A stretch of 64,000 nt of DNA from Diadema setosum (GCA_033980235.1 CM067069.1:32723041-32787040); one strand, 5' to 3'; counted from the first letter of the stretch, positions 50,758 through 63,434 are shown. Made by a program: numbers and translations. The notes: generated from the sequence alone by a model not told the origin.

Positions 50758-53599
50758 CTAAGCCTAAGTGTTGGGCGAACATCCTTCATTTCCATTTTCC
50801 AAGCATGCTAAAGTGTTGTATGTGCGTATGCGTGTGTGTTATTTTGGTATGTGCATATGTGAGCTTGTGAATTTGTGTCCCACAACAACATTTGTCTCAG
50901 CAAATAGGGGATGAAGTGTCTTCGACACAGCTAGTGCAAAGTAAATTGATGAAGAATATCTAAGATTTCATCATTTATCACCCGGTCATGACAGTGACGT
51001 CAGACTCATTGACCAAGATGGGCGAGTAATAGTGCCTGTGCGAAATCATATCCCATATGATGATGCATGCTGGCATCCAAAAGGTCACGACCCTTACTAT
51101 TCTTCTTTGGCTCATTTTGTTCAAATTTGACTGATCTGTCGATAACGGTGTATTTCTCATTTGAGTTGATGTCCCCTTCAATATGTCAGATCAAAATATC
51201 AGTTGTATCAAACTGGACAGAAATGGACATTGGGAAACAGTTTGAGACATTATCCCCTCCACTTTGTTTTATTTTTCTTCTTTGCTTGATCAAGCAGCTG
51301 CAGTGGAGAGGTACACAGTAGGAAGGAGAAGGGGGGGGGGGGACTCCTATGAACTGTCGAGAGGTCGTTAGGAGTGGCGACACTGAATTCAGAGAGGAAG
51401 TCTATGGGGGTAGCTACGCCCCCTTTCCCCTTCCCCTGACAGGACGAGATAGAAGAGGGACCCAAAGACTCGTGACAGGAGCCTCTGCCAGGGACGGGGA
51501 AGGACGGGGGTGAGCGGCTGGACTCCGACGGGCAAGCGGTCTGGGCTTTTGTGATGGACGAAATCATCATGGATACCGACAGAGAGTCTGGCTAATATGG
51601 GGGCGGGTTGAGGCAGGCATGGGGTAAGGGTGAGTGGGGGAGGGGATGGGAGAGGAGAGATGAGGGATTGTCTTGTCTGGTTGAACATGAAACCCTCCTT
51701 CTCTACTTACACCCCAAAGATGCCCCAGCATCCCCCCTCCCCCACCCTCAGATGCCAATGTGCATGCATCAGCTATATATTAGATATTTTGTTATATCAG
51801 CAATCAATCAATAAACAATGCAAAACAAAGGAAATAAATTCATTGGGACAGGAGAAATTCATTGGGACCAGATAAATTAGTTTGTTATCCCAGATACTTT
51901 GTTATACGTGTATCAGATCTCTGCATATTAAGTTTCCACTGTATTTTATGTAGCGCCTGTAATGGGGTGTAAATATATTCTTGGTGAAAACCATTGTGCA
52001 GTAAATGTGCATGCATCATTTGATGAAAATTGAGTTATAAATCAACAAAAAGAGGAGAGTGCCACAAAGTTGTATTCCAATAATAAACTGTGTTGTTGTT
52101 GTTGTTTTATAGAAAGAAAGAAGAGAGAGAAAAATGGGGCCCTATACAAATAATTTGCCCCAAATACAAAAAAAAAAACTGTGTAACGTGTAAATATTTA
52201 TGTGTGGATAGAGACGTAAATACGTATTACGTAAAAATTGTGACTACATTGCCATTCTTTCATTCTAAGTTATGTCACTAACATTTACTGTGGAGTTAGG
52301 TGTCTGTGAGGTAATTGCTTGCTCTTATGTACTGTGAGAATCATTGATTCCCCATGAGATGTACCAGTACTGAATGAAATTTACAGTAGGGATGGGATTA
52401 CTCCATGAGAGCACTGGTAGACAGGCCCTTAATACCTGTACCTCACCATGACAACTGTAGGGGATAACAGTACTGGTATATAAAAATATATTGTAGATAA
52501 ACAAATACATTGATACATCAATAAACTGGAAAAAAAAAAGATGATTTGCTGAAAGGGTGTTGGTCAATATTGTGGAAGTGATTTTATGAAACAGGGCCTT
52601 ATGCTCCCAAGATTGGTTCTCATCAACCTATGGATCTGAGACATGGCCAATGCCTGTCAACTGTAGTACATGTACATGTATATACTGTCCCTCCTACCCT
52701 ACCCTCCCCCACCTCAATTCTAAATCTAATATGTAACCCTCATTGCAAAAGTATTGCATTGGGAAGAGGGACACACATCACAGAAATTTGTGAGGATAGG
52801 AGGGGGGGGGGGGGAATCCCCCATTCACTCCAGTTTGCCTTACATGTATTATCTGTCCTATAACCTTAAACTTAAATTGGAGTCACGTATAATACACTAG
52901 ACATTATCTAGTGTGTTACTACAGACCATGTTAATGAGACTCAACTTCTATAAATAGGTGGAAAGGGTTTAAGAAAAGAGTGAGGTGGTCGCAGGGTAGA
53001 GTAGGCTGGGGTAACAGTAGGACAGGATTGTGAAATGGGTGGATGATGGATGGGTGGGGTCATCATGGGGTTGGGTGGTACTTGAGGGTGGGATGGCAGT
53101 AAGGTTTGGGTGGTGGTACATGTATCACTGAGTGATGATAGGAGGTGGTGGTGGCCTGGTAGGGTGGTAGGCAAGTGGCATGGTATAGTAGCAGTGTGAG
53201 CAATGGGAAGATTAGGGAGTGGCAGTTTGGGGTGCTGGTGGGTGGTAGTGGTAGAGTAAATAGTGAAAGTCTGGATTACAGAAAAGTAGGGTACATGTAT
53301 ATACAGTCAACCTTGCCTATAAGTCGAATCAATTTGGACTGAAGAAATAGCTCAGACTAAAAGAAAATTTGACTTATGAGGGATTAAAATCAAGAGAATA
53401 TAAAGAGAAGACGACTTGAAAAGACCTTCAACTTTACAGGCAATTATTTGACTTATGCAAAGTCGACTTAAGCACAGTTGACCGTAATTGCAAGCAAGAT
53501 TGGATACTACAGTACAGTGTAATTGCATGGGGTACCAGTAAAACAGGTACAAATGAGGTAATACATGTTCAAGGAAGGGTAAGGGGTTGTTGCAGCAAC
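50758..53599. other. non-coding, one doubtful exon-like patch
   Basis: 51330-51760 is GC-richer and the minus strand is open in overlapping frames. One reads a Ser/Pro-rich segment (SESSRSPPSFPVPGRGSC) after a possible acceptor CCAG at about 51592. No donor or domain was found, so it is not called. G12 at 51331, G13 at 52802, an 8-bp-arm palindrome near 52893 and GGTGG-rich DNA at 52975-53250 are present. Confidence 0.35.
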
Positions 53600-54664
53600 C
53601 CTGTGTAACTAGAAGTCACTGGATTGACGTCCAGTAGTCTTTAAGCCTCTTCATCCACAGGAGAGGAGGTTGTGATGGCAACAAGATTCATGTCAGCCAT
53701 AAAGCTGAGTACATCTCATGACTCGAGGCCTGCAGAGCCAATGGCAGCCAGAGAACGGTAGTGGGAAAAAATTGATGGCACGTTAATTCAGCATTAGTAT
53801 GGCATCCTAGGAGTGAGCTCGGCTGAAGAGACCAAGCGCGCAAGTAATCCCAAGATTTGATTGCCCACGTATCATTTCTGAGCGAATCTCTGCAAACTGA
53901 CATGTGTTTGTTGGGTCCAATCCGGCGCAAAACAAACTAGCACTGTAAGGGTATAAAGCATGTCAGCTCGGGCTGCTCACACTAAGTCGTGGTTGGACGA
54001 CAATGAGCGTAACTGCAACTCGAAACTTACGCCGGAGGTTTTCCATGGGTCTGAAAGAGAGCGAGAGAGGTTGACCTGCAGGTTAATCCCCGTCACTCAA
54101 TGGTTTCTGCCTGTCACCTGACCCCCATTCTTGGCCCGACGACTTAGACCCCCGCTGTCAGCACAGAGCGAGAACCCAATTCCATTCCCAGCATGCCGTT
54201 GGTTTTCCTCTGCTCCTGAGGTTCACAGCAGACTTGAACTCGGGGAAGACATCTGAGAGGTTGTGGCACCGGCTGTGGACCCGCTGGCAGGCGGTGCTGG
54301 CCGTGCACCTCCATCCCGCCCCTCCACTGGTTCTGCTGATGATGATGTATCTCCACGGTGATGAAGGATGGCATCCAACACTTGCACCGGACCTCCGCCT
54401 GCCAGCTCGCACAATGGAGTCCCGGACGGGGAAATAAAATTTTGGGGGGACCAACTGATCCCGACAAATTAGCTTTGGAGACTACGGCACCCACTATTCC
54501 TCCACGAAAAGAAAACGAAAAAAAAAAAGTCACTTTCTGGGACAGTACTGAAGGAAGTAATCATTCTACCTCCTTAATCCCTGCTGCACTAACTTAGAGA
54601 AATCCACAGTGTGGCACAGCACCCAAACCAGCCTGATCCAGCCGATAATCTGTTTACAACTTAC
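53600..54664. other. GC-richer complex block, possible gene 5' region or exons
   Basis: Unlike its flanks this block has few homopolymers and higher GC, especially 53980-54430. Minus-strand frames at 54144-54533 overlap. One reads PVQVLDAILHHRGDTSSSAE with a Ser/Thr/Pro-rich end stopping at 54223. Another has CQRVHSRCHNLSDVFPEF. I cannot choose between them or recognise a family. It may be exon sequence, a promoter or conserved regulatory DNA. Confidence 0.3.
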
Positions 54665-54769
54665 CGTAATCTCCATCTTAGGGGGAGCCAGGACTCATGG
54701 GGGTAAGCGTCGTACGGTAGAAGGGGAAGGGGGGTTCCCCATCGATCATTACTTCAACCTGGCATTCCT
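54665..54769 (-). CDS. candidate coding exon, unknown protein
   Basis: On the minus strand an acceptor-like run TTTTGTCATTGTCTCAG ends at 54770. The following sequence reads ECQVEVMIDGEPPFPFYRTT, then LTPMSPGSP and TAA at 54678-54680. Thirteen bases later comes a near-perfect donor, ACG followed by GTAAGTT at 54664. The protein-like composition and the flanking splice signals argue for an exon. A stop so close to a donor suggests either a terminal codon with a spliced 3' UTR, or that another frame is used (the third frame is open over most of its length). I do not recognise the protein, and no neighbouring exon could be joined with confidence. Confidence 0.3.
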
Positions 54770-56449
54770 CTGAGACAATGACAAAATACACGGTGGAACA
54801 TTTTGCCGGGCTGGCCTCCATTTATTCGGGGCGAAGATTCCCCGCAGTCATCCTTCAAACCAAATTACACACGATGTCATGATTACTGGAAACAGTACCC
54901 TATCAACACACATATCACAAACTTTCGCTGTGACATGCCATGGCTTATCACTGCGTTACAGTATCATATTTTAGGACACTCAAAGAGAAACATTTGAAAG
55001 ATGACTTACTACCAACTCTTCATCAGTAGATTAGTGACTGCTTCAATGGAATTTAATGCAGTTGTGTTAGGCATCCTTGTAGATCATTCATTCTTGAAGA
55101 ACTGTAAGAAAGATGTCTTCACATTGTATAAAGGTACTTATTACATTTTATCATTTGTACAATACAAATTTATCATATACATGTACAAACATAGTCAGTA
55201 AAGCATCAAGAGTTTAACAAAATTTCTGTTTTGTTTCATTTCATTTTCTGGGGCTGGAGTTCATGGGTGGTCATCAACAATTACTGCATCCTAATCATTA
55301 AATCCATGGAGATCATGATGTGTCTTTAACATGAATCAGTTGTTGTGCAAGAGATATACAGATTTCTGTATCTATAGCACACATGAACAGCTACGACTTT
55401 TGCAGAGTATCAATCAAAACCCCACAAAACTAAAGAAATGAAGGGATTGGATGGCTTAACATCAGACGAAATGTACAATATTTTTTTTTTGTCACATATG
55501 AGCTCACTTATAATTGTGATATCAACAGAAAAGTGGAAAGTTGCTTGTCTACCAGGGCCCTATAATTTCTGGTGTTATATTGTGCAATGTCAAAATGCCA
55601 TCTGGGCACACCATTGTCCTGCTCTTGCAACTGTTTATATCACACAGTTTGTCATTGAAAAAAAACATTACTGAAGGATTTGGAATAATTTGATAATTGA
55701 AAACACCAAAAGAATGGTCAATGAAACATGTAATAAGCTGTACTGGGATCTTAGCAATGATAACCATAACAGCATTATGGTTGTCTAGTTAGCTATGATA
55801 TGAGAACATAAGTCTTATGTCACCTAATGATGGCTGAATTTCAACAAAGTAACAAGAGTAGAATTCTATACAGTGACATTAATACAGAGTCAATAATAAC
55901 GGTAAACCTGATGATATGTTTGGTGTTACGTCTAATGCATTAGTCTGTGGCCACAAACTACGCTACACTTAAACTGTGAAAGATAAGCCCACTTCTGAAT
56001 ACGTCCCCCTCAAAAAAAAAAAAAAAGACAAATGAAAATGAAATCTATGACTTAAATGGTAGCAGTTGAAGTAACTGTTGGTAATCTTGCTTTTAGAAGG
56101 GCAGGGCTGATTCATGAGGTATTGATGCAGAGAAGAAAAAGGAAGAAATATGATGTCCTAGCTCGGTGTACAAGACTTGTACCATAACGCATTTGATTGC
56201 TGAATCTGTGTGGTCAGTTTGCTGATCACAGCAATGGATTACATCCAATGGGGGGTAGGTTGCTCACCAACGGCCAATCACTCGTGGCCCATCATTCACT
56301 ACGACTCATTACGGGTCCCCGGCTGGGAATCTCAAGCCGGGGTAATTGGACGATTGCAATCCAATCCCACAGTTCTAATCCTGTGCTGATGCAGTGGACA
56401 TGGCCCAGTTCTCACAAACACACTGGAACGCTGTGAGCGGGGGAGTCCT
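54770..56449. other. non-coding
   Basis: Mostly AT-rich. At 56317-56345 an interrupted inverted pair CCCCGGCT..AGCCGGGG lies in a GC-richer patch (56190-56445) of unknown nature. No exon was recognised. Confidence 0.45.
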
Positions 56450-56542
56450 TTAACCCGTTGAGGAGGAGTCCCGAGTATACTCGGACAATTCTCAATGGGA
56501 AATGCGTGTTGTAGCAAAATCAGCCTGTCCTCAATGGGTTAA
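56450..56542. mobile_element. 93-bp miniature inverted-repeat element
   Basis: TTAACCCGTTGAGGA at 56450-56464 is inverted at 56528-56542 (TCCTCAATGGGTTAA, one mismatch). A perfect 14-bp palindrome CCGAGTATACTCGG lies inside at 56471-56484. Too short to code. Confidence 0.8.
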
Positions 56543-58612
56543 CAGCCTTCTCAGTGATATCAAAGTCATCAAACCCCTATCAAAATCTATCCTAAGATTT
56601 AAGATGGCAGCCCTCTTTCATACCAAATTAACCCACTTAAACTGAAAAATATTTCTGGATGAGGATGTCTTATTTCGGCACCGTGGTTTTTAATCTAATT
56701 GACTAACTCTATATATGATCCCAGTTGTCAATTACACAATAGGACTGAATAAATGCTTGTCAAATTCAATTAAGAATATCAACTTTTCATAAGAAAGGGG
56801 TCTTAATTGTACAAAGAGAGAAAATATCAACAGATAAATAGACATCAGAGGTCTGAACATGACCAGAATTCTGACTGCTGCGATAATATTGTTTGATAAT
56901 TCAATAATTTTTTGGCTACAATATTTTTTTCTCCCCCTTTATTACAGTATTTCCAAGATGTTATATGTAGACATCTGCACATGTCTTACTTATCATAAAA
57001 TATATGTGTACACTCTTTTGATTAGTCTTTTTCTTTCGGGGGTGGGGGGGGGGGGGGGATTTTGCTTCGTCTCGTTATCTGCCATCTAACGTAGGGAGTA
57101 GCAGACCAGAGCTAGGCTATCCTGTTTCTAGGAATTCGTTGAAAACTGGGCCATGTGGTTTTGTTTCTGTTGTGCGCTAGTCTCTTTCCTCTAGACAAGA
57201 AATCAGTGATTCAGTCAAGAGATTGCATGGGGTAACAATAAATTATGCATAATTATTTTTTAGCAATTCTTGTGCATGTTGTTCACTAGCATTACCTACA
57301 ACTTGAATAATTTGTTCAAAAACCGCTGTGAATTACATTATTTATACGTCCATGGTGACTCAGAATTGTTTAATTAGCATAAAACCATGGATTATAATCT
57401 TGTGACCTTCTAGTTATATTTCATAATATATATCTTTTAAGCACCGTGTGTTAACAAATCAAGTTTACTATGTGTATTTAGTTTTTGTATGATATAGCAA
57501 CAAAGACAAATACACCTTGTACAGTGTAGCTGTATGATCGTTTGCTTTCGCCAAATGCTGGTAGTGGAGTTAGAAAGAGAATTTGCCATGAATCTCATCT
57601 TTTCCTGATGTTTTGAAGGACAAGAGTTTTAAATGAAGATGTAGTCTACATTGTTTACCTCATCAGTCATTAGCCATTACAAGCAGCTCGAGTTTCAGAG
57701 TGTACTACCACATCGTATCTATTGCTGAAATTTACTATTTTCCTTTATCTTACAATAATTTGTATGCAACACAAAATACCACCATAATCTAGAAAAGTCA
57801 ATCAAATTTTCTGATCCACATTGTGGTGAGGGCTTGTGTTCCATATCTTCAGCAATCACAATATCTAGTCTTGCAATGAAGGCTTTTATACTGTATATTG
57901 TGCATGCAATCAACTGATAGTACACAAGTGATTGGTTTTGCAATGGGACATAAACAGGGCTAGTACTAAAGACTACTACTGAATGAGGACCACAGTCACA
58001 ATAATCTATCATATCTTTTATGTCTAAGTTTTTCAACTGCCTGTCAAATATTCACTGGTCTCCAAATGGTCACTCAAGCCTGTGTCAACTGATCACATCC
58101 CTATGGACATCAGTGAGTCCTTAACCTGCCTTTGTGACCCAAACTGACCCGTACGATGACCTTTGATCCCTAACATCAAAACTGTGTTCATTTTTTATAA
58201 CCCTTGACCAATTGTACAGCATACTGCTGAACTTGTCCTAGAATTGTTAAAATGTATTTTTTTAAAGTCATCATATACAGTGCTAAGCTGTGCCATTGGT
58301 TGCTTACCATATTTGACCCCTGACCCTTTGTTGGGTCTTTATACCACTACTATAAAGTCAGTTTTCCTTGAAAATTTCAGATTTCTTTGCTTACGTGCAA
58401 TTTTGCATCTCATTCAGCAGAACACAAATGGTAACTATGATGTGTTTATTATTAAAGCTGATGTTTCAATCCAAGACTGTTGCTATATTTTGAAAATGCA
58501 AAGGACTAGTAAGGTATTAATGTAATCACTGGAGAATTGATGAAGAGCAGGAAGTAGAAAAAGTATGAAATAGGGCAAACTTTCTTTAAAGAACTGATAC
58601 ATAGATGTCTGG
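56543..58612. other. non-coding
   Basis: G15 at 57044-57058. A segment at 58127-58330 with TGACCTTTGATCC and TTTGACCCCTGACCC resembles, in diverged form, the unit of the array at 21446-22010. No exon recognised. Confidence 0.45.
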
Positions 58613-58985
58613 TACTGTATACGCTATATATTTCGCGTGGGTTTTATTTTCGCGAATTTCGCGAGTCGGGAGCTATTCACAAAATTAACAACACGCGAAA
58701 ATATTACCTTCCAAAATGAATCCCTTGCCTTGACGATACGATCATTTTACGGCTTACCGAACAGACCATACTGGCTAAGCTTGTTTACGTACATATAGCA
58801 TGTCCACGTCTAACTAATTTACTAGCATTCGTAGCATTCGTTGCTAGTAAGGTGAAAATTCACACTTTCTTTGCCACTTCATATTTTCTCCGGTCCCCCA
58901 ATCGCGAATTTAACCACTCGCGAAAATGTGTGACATCTGCAATTCGCGAAAATTTATGCACGCGAAAATTATAGCGTATACAGTA
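58613..58985. mobile_element. 373-bp MITE, TACTGTATACGC ends
   Basis: TACTGTATACGCTATA (58613-58628) is perfectly inverted at 58970-58985, and the arms continue as TTTCGCGTG against CACGCGAAA. TTCGCGAA-type words recur near both ends. TA at each end fits a Tc1/mariner-type target. No ORF. Confidence 0.85.
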
Positions 58986-60729
58986 TACTGTATTTTGATC
59001 ATTATCAAGAGAGGGAGGATAGAATTAAATATGCTTGTCTGAAATGCATTTAAAGCCTTGTTGCCTCTATCTCTGGCAAGTGCATATTAATGAAAGATCA
59101 GCATGTCACAAATGTCACATTTTATTATTCATTGAAGATCGAAAGGTCTCAACTTCTTAACTGATGTAATGTATTATACAGCAATAATGCCCTTCTGTGG
59201 CTATTACGTCCATGATAAAAGAACTTAAGTAGCGACTGAGTACCAATGACTTTTTGTGTTCTTGGAGCAGCAACACTGGATAACTCATACAAACTTGGTA
59301 TATACAAATGTTACTATATAAGTAATATATGACATCCCTTTCTATGTGAAACTTCCAGTCACTGGCTAGTAATAGCTTATATGTAGTATAAAACTGCACC
59401 ACTGAGTTTTACCATATTTACATGCATATGAGATAAACAAACATATCAAGTGTGCTTTATTGATTGTACGAAGTCACCGCCCTTTGCATACAAGTTGCAT
59501 ATTTGTTTTTCCAAGTCCTGACTCACCACTTGGCCTAATATGTGGCAAAATGACTGAGTCTGTTGTACCAAATTAGAGTAATGATGATTTTAATGAAAAC
59601 CTTCTATATATCTGAACTCTGATAACCTACACCTGACACCAAACACCAACTCCTTTGCTGCATCATTTATGTACACATTACTAGATATTTACACCACATA
59701 AAAAGCAAGCTTTAGACTTTTTACAAACCATTGTCAATACATTATATTACCCTACACAAAGTCTAAATCTTTGCGAAGGTGCTCTCATTTACCTTGTTTG
59801 TTTATTTTTTTACACAAGTCCATATCTACCTGTAGATAATCATTTTCACACTATATAACAATAAAAAAAAAATTGTATAAATATATTTTGCGTGTCATAT
59901 TTAGTCTTTGGGGTATAATACTTGGGTTGGATTGTGACCAAAAAAGAGTTTTAAAAACCTTAATGTCAGTCTTTGGAGGATATTGAAAATGAATGAAGTC
60001 ATTAGCCTTTGCATCAGTTGTCATGGCAATCACTAGATTAACAAGATCAATCCATGAAGTCAAATATCTGAAATACACCACATTTTGCTGTCAGTGGGAC
60101 AGCATTGCTTAATGGTGTGGCAGTGAGCTATCATTACTTTTGGAGGACCAACTACCTCGGTCTCTGTCACATTATATAAATTCTCTTTGTATTGTTGCCT
60201 TGCAGATAAATTGTTTATGGTGCGAGCATCATGTCAAAGTGTAGCCGTGAATTTAGGTAACAATAGGCTGCAGTTCACGGCTATGGCAAGTAACGTTTGT
60301 TACCTATATTTTGCTCTACAGACAGCTGCAGCTTTTGAGGCAGAGGGTGTGTGTGTTTGGCATGAGCAACATGCAGTCATATAATGTTGCTGCCTCTGCT
60401 ATCTAAAGGCAATATGAGCACCACTCATGTTGCAGATCACACTAAGCACAATTAGGTTTAGACCAATCGAACGATACCCTTAAGGCTTATTTGGAAACAA
60501 GTTATTGGGTCATACACACCTCAAAGTCATGAGGAGTTAATTTCGAACTTCTGTTGCAGCACAAATGTACTTTCAAGACCAATCAAACTTCAACTAGAAT
60601 TGCATCATGTTGAGGCAGATACACTTAGTCTGCAAACCTCAAGGGGATCCCTTGTATTCGAGGTATAGATACTCCATGGAAGACTGACGACAAAGGGGTG
60701 CAGTCACAGGGCGTGGTTTTTGACCACGC
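58986..60729 (-). other. non-coding, includes 3' UTR of the minus-strand gene
   Basis: It lies downstream of the stop codon at 60730 on the minus strand. Candidate minus-strand AATAAA signals are at 59801-59806 and 59456-59461, giving 3' UTRs of about 0.93 or 1.27 kb. Which one is used cannot be told. Confidence 0.4.
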
Positions 60730-61127
60730 CTAGTTGGAGACTGAGCTGGAGTCTGTGTCTGAAGATGTACTTGAATACTTGTAGATAAAAGCCTTCTTGT
60801 TGAGATGCTCTGCAAACCGTACATGCTTGCCTCGCCGTGGCAACGTGCTGGAGTTGTCAGTCGCGACCCTTGACCTCCTGACGGTGACCCGCACGTAGTC
60901 CTGAAGCGCCCTCAGGTGGGTAACCAGCTGTCGGCTGGCCAGGCGGACAAGGTCCGTCGGGCGACACGAGCCATCCGCGGAAGAGGCTGTTGACAGATCA
61001 GAGAGGGTGGATCCGTTGCCATGGCTACCCAGTAGTTCCAGGGTAGAGGCGGCTCTTGGTAGGCGATTGGCCACCGCTAGGAGGGCCTCGGTGGGGAGGC
61101 GGAGACTCAGAGGATCAAAGTCGGAAC
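60730..61127 (-). CDS. last coding exon of an unrecognised gene with a PP1-docking-like motif
   Basis: A clear minus-strand acceptor (TTTGTGTTTGTATCGCAG, ending at 61128) precedes 131 codons and TAG. The open frame continues upstream through intron sequence to 61401, but the acceptor and the change to GC-rich, protein-like sequence set the exon start. Residues about 10-33 and 58-84 look helical (LPTEALLAVANRLPRAASTL; LVRLASRQLVTHLRALQDYV). A Ser/Thr-rich linker separates them. RRGKHVRFAEH follows at about 97-107; KHVRF (60814-60828) fits the [RK]x(V/I)x[FW] consensus by which many regulators bind protein phosphatase 1. The tail YSSTSSDTDSSSVSN is a Ser/Asp-rich acidic stretch. I do not recognise the family. 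Upstream exons are not identified; a Pro/Ser-rich minus frame at 63681-63965 is a weak possibility. Confidence 0.7.
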
Positions 61128-62230
61128 CTGCGATACAAACACAAAGTGATGATTTAACAGCGGCGTTGGTACAATCATCAGCGTGGGCTAGGATGGAGAA
61201 AGACAGATGTGTTGTGTAGGAGTTGATGCTGGCTACACATCTTTGGACTGAGGTAAACAAATCTAAGTACACCAATTTTTGCAGCCTCTGCATTCCACCC
61301 TTCAAATCTTCCATGTTGGTAATCAATAGAATTCCAAAAAAAAACCACCAAAACACACCTTTTCTAATGGTCTTTCCAGAAGTTGGCAAACATACAATCA
61401 TACAGAAGAAGATATTTCATATAGTGCAATGAATAATGTATGAGATGCAATCAAAATACAGCACTTCACTTGATATTGTAAATAACTATCACCCAAGTTT
61501 TATGATGTGTTTTCTTCACAACAAGTGAGATTACACTTTTCTCATTGGTGTATGCAGAACTACAACAACAGGATACATTCATCAATACACACCAAGTTGT
61601 GTTGTTAAACAGACCACAATAGAAATGTTTGGCCAGAGTCATCAATTTGGTAAAACCTTCTACCTTCGATGATCAATATCAAATAAAACCTCTACACGCA
61701 AATTCTGTTCCGTTTGGTATTGGGTACGCTATTCACTTTGTATTTCAGAAACGCTTTAAATATTTTGCAAATTCGGACACCAAATTTGCGACTGGCTGAC
61801 TTCATGTTCAAGAAACAGTGTGACGTTTTGAGAAATAAGTGTTATTCCTTTGCAAGAGAGAAGTTAGTGATTTCTTACCTCAGAGAAGACACAATTGTAT
61901 GTATACTAACAACAATAAATTGTGAAAATCAGAGGACTCACAAAATTCCTAGAAGTACCACAATCGTACTGCTTTAGCAATATACAAAAACTAAAGAATA
62001 CTTTTTCATATTGACTCCTCAGCTGGTACTGACGTACTGTTGTTCATTCTGAATTCCGTGAATTTGATATTTATTAGCTACTACGTGTACCTACAAGGTT
62101 TCTATTTATGAAGATTTTTATTTATCAAGATTGATTTTACAAGAAGAGCCATATGAATTAGAGTTGTATAAAGAAGAACAGACATTGGATGCCACTTCTG
62201 ATGGCACTATGTATTTACAAACATACATAA
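61128..62230 (-). other. probable intron of the 60730 gene
   Basis: AT-rich sequence upstream of the acceptor. No second exon recognised. Confidence 0.4.
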
Positions 62231-62416
62231 CAGGGGTCGCACTTAACTTTTTTTTTTTAACTAGCCAGGCGGACTACTTAGAATCAATTTTGACACTGAA
62301 GCAATATTTTGGCTAGCCAGACGGACTAGTAACTTCAGAATTTTATGATTTTTAGCTAGTCTGACGTGATTTTGGGTGGCCAATGGCCAGCGGACCATCG
62401 CCAATTTCGAACCCTG
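62231..62416. mobile_element. 186-bp hAT-like non-autonomous element
   Basis: The left end CAGGGGTCGCACTTAA and the right end AATTTCGAACCCTG are imperfect inverse copies (CAGGG(G/T)TCG...). Internal GCTAGCCAG/CTAGCCAGGCGGACTA words repeat. CAG-type ends are typical of hAT elements. The flanks share only CATAA, so the 8-bp duplication has decayed or my boundary is slightly off. Confidence 0.6.
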
Positions 62417-62622
62417 CATAATAAAAAAATATCTCAAGGTTAATGAACCGATCAAAATCGCGACATCACTAGCCCTGTTACGTTTTGGGGGAAAATCTTG
62501 AACAGATCAATTCTGACAAGTAACAGAGAGAAAGGAAGGAAGAAAGAAAGAAAAGAGGAGAACATGGGAATGAGATGCTTGAAATTAGGAATGGGAAATA
62601 GTGATGGAGATGAAGACAAGTA

Positions 62623-63065
62623 CAGTTGAACCTCTCGTATCCGGACAAGTCGGGACCGGGGCTCATCCGGATAAGGGATTTGGCCGGATACGGGAGACTC
62701 AATGCTTTATACATGTACATACCGTATAATAGAGCTCTATGGTACATACACATACACATGTAATGATGTAGCCCATTGTAGTACCACATGTAGTAATGTG
62801 TATACTGCGACCTTTTCATTGTTACACTCAGTAACAGACCCCAAAATAGAGGTTCGTGTTTGTAAGCGGAAATCATTTTCTTTTATAAATTCTTGAGATG
62901 ATTTACCTAAATAATTATTAAGAAATGTATCAAGTATACGTAAAGTAATTCATGTGTGTTTCCTCCCGTAATTATTAAAAAAAGATAAAAAAAATCACGG
63001 CGAGATTGCTTCCGGATAATAGAGAGATCCGGATAAAGGGAGGCCGGATAATAGAGGTTCAACTG
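62623..63065. mobile_element. 443-bp pogo/Tigger-like non-autonomous element
   Basis: CAGTTGAACCTCT and its exact inverse AGAGGTTCAACTG bound the element, with TA on each side (62621-62622, 63066-63067). Inner arms carry TCCGGATA-type words (ATCCGGACAAG, CCGGATAATAGAG). A CAGTTGAACCTCTC..ATCCGG start is typical of pogo/Tigger elements of the Tc1/mariner superfamily. No transposase ORF. Confidence 0.8.
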
Positions 63066-63184
63066 TATGTAACATAAAGGAAAGATGGAAAGAGAAGGAA
63101 AAAAAAAACATATTCGATACAGAATTGTTAGAGGAAGAAAAATGCTGATGAATACATATGAGAATGTAGAAAATAATACAATTA

Positions 63185-63387
63185 CTTACAATACAATGAA
63201 ATACAATACAATACAAAATACAATAAAATGAAATAATAACATTTGCATAGCACTCTCACAAGGTACTTTATAGTTGTTTCAAAGCACTTTACATCACATC
63301 ATTTTTACGTAGCGCAACTGCTATAATGCACAATTACAGAGAGAGGATAGTAGTAGCAGTAGAAGTAGTAGTAACAGTAGTGGTAGA

Positions 63388-63434
<47 letters not shown>

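Noticed and set aside
51389..51688. Minus-strand Ser/Pro-rich frames as an exon
   Set aside because: A possible acceptor exists but no donor, and competing frames overlap; composition is driven by G-rich DNA.
54144..54533. 129-codon minus-strand frame as a gene
   Set aside because: Two other frames over the same DNA are equally open; no family, start or splice evidence favours one, so only the block is described.
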